Positions 54,185-61,652 of a stretch of 64,000 bases of DNA are shown piece after piece. Each line of letters opens with the position of its first letter. The stretch's first letter is position 1. Both the position numbers and the translations under genes were made by a program. A model generated the notes under the pieces. The model was given only the letters and a program-made list of their open reading frames with translations. It was not told where the DNA came from and did no database searches. Location: the NCBI RefSeq assembly GCF_000282615.1, contig NZ_AKIY01000189.1, forward strand, positions 1-64,000. Reading direction: 5' to 3'. This DNA comes from Bradyrhizobium sp. YR681. Its GTDB lineage: Bacteria > Pseudomonadota > Alphaproteobacteria > Rhizobiales > Xanthobacteraceae.

Positions 54185-54477
54185 GCGCCCCTCAACCTCA
54201 CGGGGATCTCAGCCGACCGCCCACGCAATTCTCGATGATGCCATCATGCCACTGTTTTGCCCGACGGGTCAAATCAATTTCGTAAAATCCGCATTGGCTG
54301 GATTTCGTAAGGCATATCAAGACCCCGGCTACTGTGCATGGGGTTGTTTTCGCAGTTTTTGTTGCCGCGGGCCGCCTGTTGCCGAGACCGCACAGGTCCG
54401 ACCTTTCGCCTCCGGCCTCGTTGCCAACGAACCGCCGTTCACCCACACTCCGCCCGACTCGAAATTTGGGGGGATCG

Positions 54478-54840
54478 ATGCCGGCGTTGCACTCTCGGAA
54501 GTCCGTTCTGGTCGTCATGGCCGGGGTTGCCCTGGCCGTGCTGATCCAGCCCCGCGCCGGCCTTGCCTACACCCCGGAGGAGCAGCAGGCCTGCACGCCC
54601 GATGCGATGCGGCTGTGCGGCGAGTTCGTGCCGAATGTCGATGCCATCACCGCCTGCATGATCCAGAAGAAGGCGCAGCTCTCGCCGCAGTGCAAGGTGT
54701 TCTTCCGCCCGGGGCCCGAGCCCGGCGAGGCCCGCGCGGGCAAGCCGGTCAACATCGCGCCCAAGGGTGCATCGACCGCGGCGAAGAAGAGCACCAAGCC
54801 GGCGCCGAAGGCGAGCAAGAAGAAAAAGACCGAAGGCTGA
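54478..54840 (+). CDS. Exported cysteine-rich repeat protein
   Basis: A 120-residue protein with an N-terminal hydrophobic segment (about 9-29, LVVMAGVALAVLIQPRAGLA, likely a signal peptide) and a mature domain with four Cys in the spacing C-x8-C-x12-C-x12-C (QQACTPDAMRLCGEF, AITACMIQKKAQLSPQC). This is the pattern of the small cysteine-rich repeat family seen in Rhizobiales, similar to one GLG1 repeat. The C-terminal tail is Lys/Ala/Pro-rich. Predicted periplasmic. Function unknown. Confidence 0.8.
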   Translation: MPALHSRKSVLVVMAGVALAVLIQPRAGLAYTPEEQQACTPDAMRLCGEFVPNVDAITACMIQKKAQLSPQCKVFFRPGPEPGEARAGKPVNIAPKGASTAAKKSTKPAPKASKKKKTEG

Positions 54841-55314
54841 GCGCCTCACCGCGTTTCTTCCCTGAAACCTCGTCATGCCCGGGCTCGCCCCGGGCATTTG
54901 CGTTTCGCTGCCCGTTGTGTGGACTTTGATACGCAGCGCGTATGCCGCGACGGTGGTCTCTTCAGTCAGACGCGGCATCAGCCACGCGACAGCCACCGGA
55001 CTCCTTTTGTTCGCGCAGCTTGCGCGGACAGCTGCGACAATTACGAACGCGTGTGATGGAAGAGAGATGCGCGACGTTTTGCGCGGCGAGGTTGCATTCC
55101 GGATTTTCCCGCGCGGCTGCTCAAAAAACGCACGAATGCCCGTGTCAAAGGCGTTTCGTTGCAATTTGTCTCTCGTCGCGGGGAGCAGTGTGACTCAAAA
55201 GCCAACACGTCTTGTTATTTCGTGGCTGCAACGCAACTGCCGACAAATTTTTCTTTCACGAATCAGCGCGGTGATTCATTTTCGCGGCCTGGGGTCAATC
55301 TGGAGGCCAAGGGT
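54841..55314. other. Intergenic region without a supported gene
   Basis: These 474 bases precede the parA gene. ATGCCCGGGC-TC-GCCCCGGGCAT (54873-54898) is a GC-rich hairpin that may terminate the cysteine-rich gene. A 147-codon frame from 54875 starts inside that hairpin, has no conserved features and is not called. Confidence 0.5.
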
Positions 55315-55992
55315 ATGAACGTTATTGTTTTTGCATCGCGTAAAGGCGGCTCGGGCAAGAGTACCCTGGCCGCACATCTCGCCGCGCAGATCAAGGCGAG
55401 CAAGCAGGTGATGCTCGTGGACGCGGATCCGCAGGGCTCGCTGACGCTGTGGCACAAGCTGCGCGGCACCAACGAGCCGCCGATCAAGGCAGCGGTCAAC
55501 TCGGTCAGCGGCATCGTCTCCGCGGCCAAGCGCGACGGTTATGAATGGGTGTTGATCGACACGCCGCCGAACCTGTCGGCCGTCGTCGACGACGCGATCA
55601 AGAACGCCACCATGGTGGTGATCCCGGCGCGTCCCGGCGTGTTCGACGTCAACGCGGTGCAGGAAACCATCCAGATGTGCCGCGCGGCGCGCAAGCCCTA
55701 CGCGGTCGTGCTCAACGGTGCGCCGGCGCGCCGCGACGAGTCCGAAAGCCCGATCGTCACCATCGCCCGCGAGGCACTGGCGAAATTCCGCGCTCCGGTC
55801 TGGGGCGGTCAGATCACCAATCGTTCGGATTTGTTGATGGCGCTGAGCCACGGCGAAGGCGCGCGCGAGTACCAGGCCGAGAGCCGTGCGGCTCAGGAAA
55901 TCGGAAGGCTGTGGGCGGCGATCGAGCGTTCGGTCAAGGCTATTCGCGGCACGGCGTCGGCTTCCGGCGCAATGCACAAGCAGGCGGCATAA
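55315..55992 (+). CDS. ParA family ATPase (orphan)
   Basis: A 225-residue Walker-type ATPase. The deviant Walker A motif is KGGSGKST (residues 10-17), the switch region is VDADPQGSLTLW, and Walker B is WVLIDTPPNLSAVVDD. It lacks the N-terminal DNA-binding extension of plasmid ParA and has no parB beside it, so it is of the small chromosomal type that positions various cargoes (for example chemoreceptors, polar proteins or carboxysomes). GGAGG lies ten bases before the ATG. A terminator follows. Confidence 0.9.
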   Translation: MNVIVFASRKGGSGKSTLAAHLAAQIKASKQVMLVDADPQGSLTLWHKLRGTNEPPIKAAVNSVSGIVSAAKRDGYEWVLIDTPPNLSAVVDDAIKNATMVVIPARPGVFDVNAVQETIQMCRAARKPYAVVLNGAPARRDESESPIVTIAREALAKFRAPVWGGQITNRSDLLMALSHGEGAREYQAESRAAQEIGRLWAAIERSVKAIRGTASASGAMHKQAA

Positions 55993-56017
55993 TTTTTCAT
56001 AAATCATTCCCCGGACG

Positions 56018-56044
56018 AAAAACGCGCGGATGTCCGCGCGTTTT
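56018..56044 (+). terminator. Rho-independent terminator of the parA gene
   Basis: AAAACGCGCGGA and TCCGCGCGTTTT form a stem with a tiny loop, followed by TTTTG. Confidence 0.8.
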
Positions 56045-56056
56045 GCGTTTCCGGGC

Positions 56057-56126
56057 GAGCACGATCCGGACCCGAAGGGCCGCGTTAGCGCAAAGTGTGA
56101 AGCGGTTTTCCGAAAAGATCGTGCTC
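56057..56126. repeat. Dispersed inverted-repeat element (GAGCACGATC family)
   Basis: The ends GAGCACGATCCGGA and TCCGAAAAGATCGTGCTC are inverted around AAGTGTGAAGCGGTTTTCCG. I recognise this as a common dispersed Bradyrhizobiaceae element. Confidence 0.6.
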
Positions 56127-56147
56127 GAGAAAACGATGATGCGCGCC

Positions 56148-56312
56148 TTACGCCACCATCAGCATGTAGAACACGATGACCGGCGACAGCGTCAGGATCA
56201 CCGACCAGATGCCGACGGCCCAGAGAATGTCCTCGGTGGTGAAGCTCTGCTCGGCGGTAAAGCCCTGCCGTCCGGCGTCGTAATGCGACGCCATTTCATT
56301 CTGACTATTCAC
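56148..56312 (-). CDS. Small membrane protein, first of two related mini proteins
   Basis: A 54-residue protein (VNSQNEMASHYDAGRQGFTA from a GTG at 56312; longer starts to 56348 are possible). The N-terminal half is polar, and the C-terminal half is one membrane helix (EDILWAVGIWSVILTLSPVI, then VFYMLMVA). The stretch GIWSVILTLSPVIVF is clearly related to GFWAVMLGLMPVLLF of the gene at 56443, so the two are paralogues. Start uncertain. Function unknown. Confidence 0.6.
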   Translation of the reverse strand: MNSQNEMASHYDAGRQGFTAEQSFTTEDILWAVGIWSVILTLSPVIVFYMLMVA

Positions 56313-56442
56313 AAACGCCCCCGCGATTTCTTCGCTTATGGGCATCACGCTACGCGAGATGTTTTAAGATTCCGGCTCGCAGCGCCGCTCGCATTTTGAA
56401 CGCATTTGTGACCCCGGTTTAACCATCCGCGCGCCGGCTGCC

Positions 56443-56589
56443 TCAGGCGAGCCAGACCCGAAACAGCAGCACCGGCATCAGGCCGAGCATCACCGCCCAG
56501 AACCCGAACGACGAGACGACGAGAATTCCCTGCAGGAGATCGGCGGGCGCGAACTGGCTCGCGGCCGTAGGCCGGGTGCGATGCCCCAT
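56443..56589 (-). CDS. Small membrane protein, second of two related mini proteins
   Basis: A 48-residue protein beginning MGHRTRPTAASQFAPADLLQ and ending in one membrane helix (GILVVSSFGFWAVMLGLMPV, then LLFRVWLA). AAGGGGGA lies just upstream of the ATG at 56589. Its GFWAVMLGLMPVLLF matches the helix of its neighbour at 56148 in position of Trp, Pro and Phe. The two lie 131 bp apart on the same strand. Function unknown. Confidence 0.65.
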   Translation of the reverse strand: MGHRTRPTAASQFAPADLLQGILVVSSFGFWAVMLGLMPVLLFRVWLA

Positions 56590-56709
56590 TGGTTATTCCC
56601 CCTTGTGAAGACCTTTGGGAAAACGATAGGAGCGGATGCGTAAACGAGACGTGGATACGCCATGCGGCGGCTGCGAAGGCCGTTGGGGCGCGGTTAACCA
56701 CGGCTGCCG

Positions 56710-56736
56710 CTCACCCTCCCTGGAGGGGAGGGTGAG
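56710..56736. repeat. Hairpin repeat after dapA
   Basis: CTCACCCTCC and GGAGGGTGAG pair around CTGGAGG. It lies eight bases downstream of the dapA stop and may act as its terminator, although the T run is absent; it is the same hairpin type as at 29704. Confidence 0.6.
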
Positions 56737-56744
56737 CAAGGCGC

Positions 56745-57653
56745 TTACGCCGCGACTTTCATCCGTCGCTCGATCTCGCGATCGATGGTGGCTGCGAGCT
56801 CGCTGCTCACTTCCACCATCGGCAGGCGCACTTCGGGGCTGTCAATCAGGCCGCTGCGCCACAGCCAGTATTTTGCGGGTGCCGGGCTCGGCTCGGTGAA
56901 CAACAGCTTCGTCAGCTCCGCGACCTCGTGCCAGCGTGCCTGCGCCGCATCATGGTTGCCGCGGCTGTGCTCGGCGTGGATGGCCGCGAACGTCGCGGTC
57001 TCGACATGGGCTGACAGCACGATGCCGCCGTCGGCGCCGTCGGTGAGGGCTTCCAGATAGTTCGCATCCTCGCCGGTCAGCACGCGAAAATTCTTCGGGC
57101 GGTCGCGCAGCAGCGCGATCGATTGCTCGCGGCTGGCGCCGCAATCCTTGAGGCCGACGATGTTGGGATGCTCGGCGAGCCGCAGCATGGTCTGGTTGGT
57201 GATGTTGACCGAGGTGCGATAGGGAATGTTGTAGAGCGCCAGCGGCCAGGCGGCGTGATCGGCCAGCGCCTCGAAATGCGCCAGCAGCCCGCGCTGCGAA
57301 GGACGCACGTAATAGGGGCTCGCGATCAGATAGCCTTCGATCGGCCAGTCCGCGGTCTCGTCGAGTCGGTCCTTCAGCCGCGAGGTATCCGCGCCCGACA
57401 ATCCGAGGCAGATCGGAATGCTGCGGCGTCCTGCCGCCATCTCGTCGCGTACCACCGCAACCAGACGTTCGAGTTCAGCATCGCGCAGCGTCATACCTTC
57501 CCCGGAGGTCGCCCCGAGGACAAAACCGTCGATCGCCTGTGTGCAGTAATGCCGCGTCAGCCGCCGCAGCGAATTCTCGTCGAGGCGGCCGCCCTGAAAC
57601 GGCGTCACCAAGGGCAGCCAGAGCCCGTGCAAATGATCTTCCAGACTGGTCAT
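56745..57653 (-). CDS. dapA: 4-hydroxy-tetrahydrodipicolinate synthase (DapA family)
   Basis: A 302-residue class I aldolase-type enzyme that condenses pyruvate with aspartate semialdehyde in lysine and diaminopimelate synthesis. The pyruvate-binding Lys169 lies in GLKDCGASR, the catalytic Tyr145 in YNIPYRTSV, and GATSGEG is the usual phosphate-like motif. Dihydrodipicolinate synthase paralogues acting on other aldehydes exist in rhizobia, so the assignment to lysine synthesis is likely, not certain. AGAAGGAGATAGGA precedes the ATG. The upstream region holds two RNA candidates. Confidence 0.87.
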   Translation of the reverse strand: MTSLEDHLHGLWLPLVTPFQGGRLDENSLRRLTRHYCTQAIDGFVLGATSGEGMTLRDAELERLVAVVRDEMAAGRRSIPICLGLSGADTSRLKDRLDETADWPIEGYLIASPYYVRPSQRGLLAHFEALADHAAWPLALYNIPYRTSVNITNQTMLRLAEHPNIVGLKDCGASREQSIALLRDRPKNFRVLTGEDANYLEALTDGADGGIVLSAHVETATFAAIHAEHSRGNHDAAQARWHEVAELTKLLFTEPSPAPAKYWLWRSGLIDSPEVRLPMVEVSSELAATIDREIERRMKVAA

Positions 57654-57700
57654 GTTCCTATCTCCTTCTCAAGACGAACCTGAGACGGAGGGCACATGAA

Positions 57701-57833
57701 AAAAACCCCGTCCAGGTGGCGGGGTTTTCGGGATTTGGCTCGCGATGACGAAGTCGATTTAGCGCGCGCAAAAATCCGAGGCCCCGGGATGGGGGCCTTT
57801 TTTCGAGACGATTGCGCACGACTTCGTGATCAT
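57701..57833 (-). ncRNA. Candidate structured small RNA or leader upstream of dapA
   Basis: On the minus strand TTGACA (57863-57868), a 17-base spacer and CATCAT form a likely promoter. The transcript has an outer stem ACGAAGTCG/CGACTTCGT (57819-57827 with 57748-57756), an inner hairpin with AAAAA/TTTTT and GGCCCC/GGGGCC arms (57770-57803), and ends in CCCCG-N9-CGGGG followed by seven T (57701-57728). It may be a free sRNA or a terminated dapA leader. A 24-codon frame starts at 57833. No known family matched. Confidence 0.55.
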
Positions 57834-57900
57834 TTGTAAATGATGCGGGGTATGCCAGAAACTGTCAATACACGCGGAAGGTGAACGCCGAATTCGGCAG

Positions 57901-58036
57901 AAAAAAAGCCGGACCCAGAGGGCCCGGCTTGAGGTATTGGCCACGTGAGGCCGACACAATCACCTTCCAAGAGGGATTACTGAACTCCCGCGCCACTGGA
58001 GGAGGGGGACAAATGCGCAACGCGAAGGCTCAGCGT
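57901..58036 (-). ncRNA. Small RNA, likely AbcR (alpha-r15) type
   Basis: On the minus strand a promoter (TTGCTG, 18-base spacer, CATAAT at 58043-58048) precedes about 136 nt ending in a terminator (AAGCCGG/CCGGCTT stem, seven T at 57901-57907). The 5' half is single-stranded and carries TCCCCCTCCTCCAG (57996-58009), an anti-Shine-Dalgarno stretch typical of AbcR RNAs, and a GGCC-TCACGT-GGCC hairpin precedes the terminator. In Sinorhizobium and Brucella, AbcR genes lie next to lsrB/vtlR, as here. The family identity rests on position and motif. Confidence 0.65.
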
Positions 58037-58103
58037 GCAAACATTATGAGCTTGCCGAACGCCATGCAGCAACAGCCGAGGCCGCATGTCAGACATGCGG
58101 AAA

Positions 58104-58997
58104 TCAGGACGGCCAGCGCTGCGCCTTGCTCACCACGAAGTCGCGGAACACCTGCACGCGCGCGACCGTCTTCAACTCCTCGGGATAGACGAAATAGGTA
58201 TCGAGCTGGATCGAATCCGATTCGCCGAACAGCTGGACCAGACGGCTCTGCTCTTCGATCAGATAGTCGGGCAGCGCGGCGATGCCGAGGCCCTGCTGGC
58301 AGGCGCGCACCAGGCCGAGAATGTTGTTCACCCTGAAATAGGCCTCGCGCGGACCGGAGCCGTTGCGGCCGGCTTCGACCAGCCAGTTGCGGTTCTGCAG
58401 ATGCGGAGCGAAGTTGCCGTCGGACAGCGTGATGATGCGGTGGGAGTCGAGCTCCTCCAGCGTGCGCGGCGTGCCGAAGCGCTTGATGTAGTCAGGCGAG
58501 CAATAGGCATGGAAGCCCATCGCGAACAGCTTGCGCTGGATGAGATCCGGCTGTGTCGGCTTGCGGGTGCGGATCGCAACGTCCGCCTCGCGCATCGACA
58601 GGTCGAGCTCTTCGTCGGTGACGATCAGCGAGATGCGAATCTCCGGATAGAGCGCGGTGAATTCGCCGAGCCGCGGGATCAGCCAGTTGATGCCGACGCC
58701 GGGCGTGGTGGTGATCTTGAGGTCGCCGCTCGGCCGCTCGCGGCTGTCGGTCAGTTTGGCGCGGGCCGCCTGGAGCTGCATGAACACGTCATGCGCGGTG
58801 CGGAACAGGAGGTCGCCCTGCTCGGTGAGGATCAGGCCGCGGGCGTGGCGGTGGAACAGCGAGACCGAAAGCTCCTGCTCCAGCGCCGAGACCTGGCGTG
58901 ACACCGCCGATTGCGACAGGCCGAGTTGCTCGCCCGCATGCGTGAAGCTGCCCGCTTCCGCCGCCGCGTGAAACACCTTCAGCTTGTCCCAGTCCAT
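58104..58997 (-). CDS. lsrB: LysR family regulator, LsrB/VtlR type
   Basis: A 297-residue LysR regulator (from the ATG at 58997; an ATG at 59027 adds ten residues). The HTH reads MDWDKLKVFHAAAEAGSFTH and LSQSAVSRQVSALEQEL. The effector domain has Cys166 (AYCSPDY) and Cys233 (VRACQQG), similar in position to the redox-relevant Cys of LsrB in Sinorhizobium. Location downstream of trxB is the same as in Sinorhizobium and Brucella, where LsrB/VtlR controls envelope, oxidative-stress and small-RNA genes including AbcR2. A palindrome (58082-58100) lies just after the stop. Confidence 0.88.
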   Translation of the reverse strand: MDWDKLKVFHAAAEAGSFTHAGEQLGLSQSAVSRQVSALEQELSVSLFHRHARGLILTEQGDLLFRTAHDVFMQLQAARAKLTDSRERPSGDLKITTTPGVGINWLIPRLGEFTALYPEIRISLIVTDEELDLSMREADVAIRTRKPTQPDLIQRKLFAMGFHAYCSPDYIKRFGTPRTLEELDSHRIITLSDGNFAPHLQNRNWLVEAGRNGSGPREAYFRVNNILGLVRACQQGLGIAALPDYLIEEQSRLVQLFGESDSIQLDTYFVYPEELKTVARVQVFRDFVVSKAQRWPS

Positions 58998-59032
58998 ATC
59001 CGTAAATCCGTCGCGTGTTCGAGGCATGATCG

Positions 59033-59998
59033 TTATTCCGCTGCGGCGCGCTCGCTGGCGCGCAGGGCCAGGAAACGTTCGGCTTCGAGAGCGGCCATAC
59101 AGCCGAGGCCGGCGGCCGTGACGGCCTGGCGGTAAGTTTCGTCGGCGACGTCGCCGGCGGCGAACAGGCCGGGCACCGAAGTGGCGGTCGAGTTCGGGGC
59201 GACCTCGACATAGCCGGAGGGTTTGAGCTTGATCTGGTCCTTCACGAGCTCGGTCGCCGGCGCATGGCCGATGGCGACGAAGACGCCGTCGGTCTTCAGA
59301 TCCGTGAGCGCGCCGGTCTTGACGTTCTTGAGGCGCACATGGGTGACCTTGTTCGGGTTCTCGGTGCCGCAGATCTCGTCGATAGCGGAGTCCCAGACCA
59401 CCTTGATCTTGGGGTGCTTGAACAGGCGCTCTTGCAGGATGCGCTCGGCGCGGAAGTGATCGCGACGATGCACGATGGTGACCTGCGAGGCATGGTTGGT
59501 GAGGTACAGCGCTTCCTCGACCGCGGTATTGCCGCCGCCGACCACCACGACGTCCTTGTTGCGGTAGAAGAAGCCGTCGCAGGTGGCGCAGGCCGATACG
59601 CCGCCGCCCTGGAATTTCGCCTCGGAGGGCAGCCCGAGCCAGCGCGCCTGCGCGCCCGTGGCGAGGATGACGGTGTCGGCGAGATAGACGTCACCGCTGT
59701 CACAGGTCAGGCGGAACGGCCGCTGCGAGGTGTCGAGCTTGATCACCAGGTCGGAGACGATTTTGGTGCCGACATGGACCGCCTGCTTCTCCATCTGCTC
59801 CATCAGCCAGGGGCCCTGGATCACGTCGGCGAAGCCCGGATAGTTCTCGACGTCGGTGGTGATGGTGAGCTGGCCGCCCGGCTGGATGCCCTGGATCAGG
59901 ATCGGCTCGAGCATCGCGCGCGCGGCGTAGATCGCGGCGGTGTAGCCGGCAGGGCCGGAGCCAATAATGACGACCTTTGCATGGACATGGGCGGACAT
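59033..59998 (-). CDS. trxB: Thioredoxin-disulfide reductase
   Basis: A 321-residue FAD/NADPH enzyme that keeps thioredoxin reduced. The FAD motif is VVIIGSGPAGYTAAIYAARA; the redox-active pair is Cys137-Ala-Thr-Cys140 in SACATCDGFFYRN; the NADPH motif is VVVGGGNTAVEEALYL; the C-terminal FAD segment reads PGLFAAGDVADETYRQAVTA. The length is that of the low-molecular-weight bacterial enzyme. It is the first gene of a two-gene operon with lsrB (35 bp or 5 bp apart depending on the lsrB start) and divergent from the Lrp gene. Confidence 0.95.
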   Translation of the reverse strand: MSAHVHAKVVIIGSGPAGYTAAIYAARAMLEPILIQGIQPGGQLTITTDVENYPGFADVIQGPWLMEQMEKQAVHVGTKIVSDLVIKLDTSQRPFRLTCDSGDVYLADTVILATGAQARWLGLPSEAKFQGGGVSACATCDGFFYRNKDVVVVGGGNTAVEEALYLTNHASQVTIVHRRDHFRAERILQERLFKHPKIKVVWDSAIDEICGTENPNKVTHVRLKNVKTGALTDLKTDGVFVAIGHAPATELVKDQIKLKPSGYVEVAPNSTATSVPGLFAAGDVADETYRQAVTAAGLGCMAALEAERFLALRASERAAAE

Positions 59999-60160
59999 TT
60001 TAGCGGACGCCTTTCACCGGGGGATTGCAGCGCGGGCGCGGACAGTGCCGGGAGGCCTAGCGGAGGCGCTGAAATATCAGAGCTAATCTAAGCCTTCTGG
60101 TGAGCTATGCAAGAATTGCATTCCCTGTCGGCGGATTTTTCCAACAGGGAACAAAAGTCG

Positions 60161-60189
60161 ATTGCGCTGCACGCGCAATAAAATTGCGC
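60161..60189. promoter_or_regulatory. Cluster of three ATTGCGC half-sites in the trxB-lrp divergon
   Basis: ATTGCGC (60161-60167), its complement GCGCAAT (60173-60179) and ATTGCGC again (60183-60189) alternate, forming two overlapping palindromes 20 bases before the Lrp gene. A TTCCCTGT/ACAGGGAA pair lies upstream (60121-60151). These are plausible Lrp-type binding sites. Confidence 0.5.
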
Positions 60190-60208
60190 TAACCGTGCGG
60201 ACTGGGCT

Positions 60209-60745
60209 ATGAGGATTGCGACAGACCCACCCAATACCGCCGCAAAGGCCAGGAGTTCCATTCACGTGTCGCGGAACCTAGACGAGATCGACCTGAAAAT
60301 TCTCACCGAAATTCAGGCCGACGGTCGAATCACCAATGTCGAGCTGGCCAAGCGCGTCGGAATCTCGCCGCCGCCCTGCCTGCGCCGGGTCCGGGCGCTG
60401 GAGGAGGAGGGCTACATCCACGGCTACCGCGGCCTCCTGGACGCGCGAAAGCTCGGTTTCGACGTCACGGTGTTCGCCGCCGTGCACCTGTCCAGCCAGG
60501 CCGAGGCCGATTTGCGTGCCTTCGAGGAGTTCGTCCGCGCCGAGCCGCTGGTGCGGGAATGCTGGATGCTGTCGGGCGAGGTCGATTTCATCCTGAAATG
60601 CGTCGCGCCAGACATGGCGACCTTCCAGGATTTCGTCACGCACCTGACCGCCGCGCCCCATGTGCGCAACGTGCGGACGTCGCTGGTGCTGCATAATTCC
60701 AAATACGAGGCGGCCGTGCCGCTGGAGGTAAAGGGGCGGAGGTAG
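60209..60745 (+). CDS. Lrp/AsnC family transcriptional regulator
   Basis: A 178-residue regulator. The HTH (about 25-75) reads LDEIDLKILTEIQADGRITN and VELAKRVGISPPPCLRRVRA. The C-terminal RAM/AsnC domain (about 85-160) has VRECWMLSGEVDFILKC, a typical ligand-binding pattern. The first 18 residues are an extension with no homology, and a GTG at 60266 is an alternative start. It is divergent from trxB, with a palindrome cluster between; it may control itself and trxB. Confidence 0.88.
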   Translation: MRIATDPPNTAAKARSSIHVSRNLDEIDLKILTEIQADGRITNVELAKRVGISPPPCLRRVRALEEEGYIHGYRGLLDARKLGFDVTVFAAVHLSSQAEADLRAFEEFVRAEPLVRECWMLSGEVDFILKCVAPDMATFQDFVTHLTAAPHVRNVRTSLVLHNSKYEAAVPLEVKGRR

Positions 60746-60829
60746 GCTGCCGCTTTTGTGCCCCGGCTCTGCGCTGCAGCGTTGCTGCGTCCCGGACACG
60801 CGAGAGGCGGACGCTGCTACTCTACATTA

Positions 60830-60858
60830 CGTCATTGCGAGCGCAGCTCGCAATGACG
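60830..60858. repeat. Minimal palindromic repeat (CGTCATTGCGAGCG family)
   Basis: CGTCATTGCGAGC-GCA-GCTCGCAATGACG: a perfect 13-bp stem with a three-base loop, the outermost part of the elements at 11788 and 14766 without their centre. Confidence 0.8.
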
Positions 60859-60905
60859 AGGAGTGAGAGCGTGCTTCGCCACAAGCGCAAGCAACACGCC
60901 GAAAC

Positions 60906-60934
60906 AAAAAGGCCGCGCAATTGCGCGGCCTTTT
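60906..60934. terminator. Bidirectional rho-independent terminator
   Basis: GGCCGCGCAA/TTGCGCGGCC is a perfect 10-bp stem with five A on its left and four T on its right, between the convergent Lrp and greA genes. Confidence 0.85.
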
Positions 60935-60964
60935 CAAAACCTCATCAGCCGCAGCGGCAAAGCC

Positions 60965-61438
60965 TTACCGCCACTCCACCTTGGTGATCTCATACGCCTT
61001 GGCTCCGCCCGGGGCGTTGACCTCGACGGTCGAGCCCTTCTTCTTGCCGATCAGTGCGCGCGCCAGCGGCGAGGTGATGGAGATGCGGCCTTTCTTGGCG
61101 TCGGCCTCGACCTCGCCGACGATCTGCCACACCGTCTTCTTCTCGGTGTCCTCGTCGACCAGCGTCACGGTGGCGCCGAACTTGATGGTGTCGCCGGACA
61201 GCTTCGAGATGTCGATGATGTCGGCGCGCGCGAGCTTGTCCTCGAGCTCGGCGATGCGGCCTTCATTGTGCGACTGCTCTTCCTTCGCGGCGTGATATTC
61301 CGCGTTTTCCGACAGGTCTCCGTGCGAGCGCGCCTCCGCAATGTGCTCGATGATGCGCGGACGGTCCTCGGACTGGCGCTTCTTCAATTCTTCCCCGAGC
61401 GCGGCAAAGCCGCCCGCAGTCATCGGAACCTTTTCCAT
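60965..61438 (-). CDS. greA: Transcription elongation factor GreA
   Basis: A 157-residue protein that rescues backtracked RNA polymerase by stimulating transcript cleavage. The N-terminal coiled coil contains the acidic tip [20 protein letters not shown], where Asp and Glu are the functional residues, and the C-terminal FKBP-like domain contains [17 protein letters not shown] and ends [20 protein letters not shown]. The ATG at 61438 gives the normal GreA length. It ends next to a bidirectional terminator and follows carB on the same strand with 214 bp between. Confidence 0.95.
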   Translation of the reverse strand: MEKVPMTAGGFAALGEELKKRQSEDRPRIIEHIAEARSHGDLSENAEYHAAKEEQSHNEGRIAELEDKLARADIIDISKLSGDTIKFGATVTLVDEDTEKKTVWQIVGEVEADAKKGRISITSPLARALIGKKKGSTVEVNAPGGAKAYEITKVEWR

Positions 61439-61652
61439 CTTCTCTCTCGTCCTTCGATCGTGCGCCCCAGAACGCAAACGGGCGCCCAACCTTGATTCGT
61501 CGGTCTTTCCGGGGCTCGATACATGGGCCGCCGGACGTTGACAGATATGGGCTTGGCGCCGGAACAGAACAACCATATGGCCGGACAGTTCCTCCGGCCA
61601 TTGTGGCTTGATCACCAATCACTTAGCGAAAGGCTTGGCCTTCCGCCCGCGA

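Noticed and set aside
54875..55318. A 147-codon frame before parA
   Set aside because: It starts inside a GC-rich hairpin, has no ribosome binding site of its own and no conserved features.
57654..58103. Two-piece tmRNA upstream of dapA
   Set aside because: No AANDN-type tag reading frame or tRNA-Ala-like acceptor arm was found; the hairpins fit sRNA genes better.
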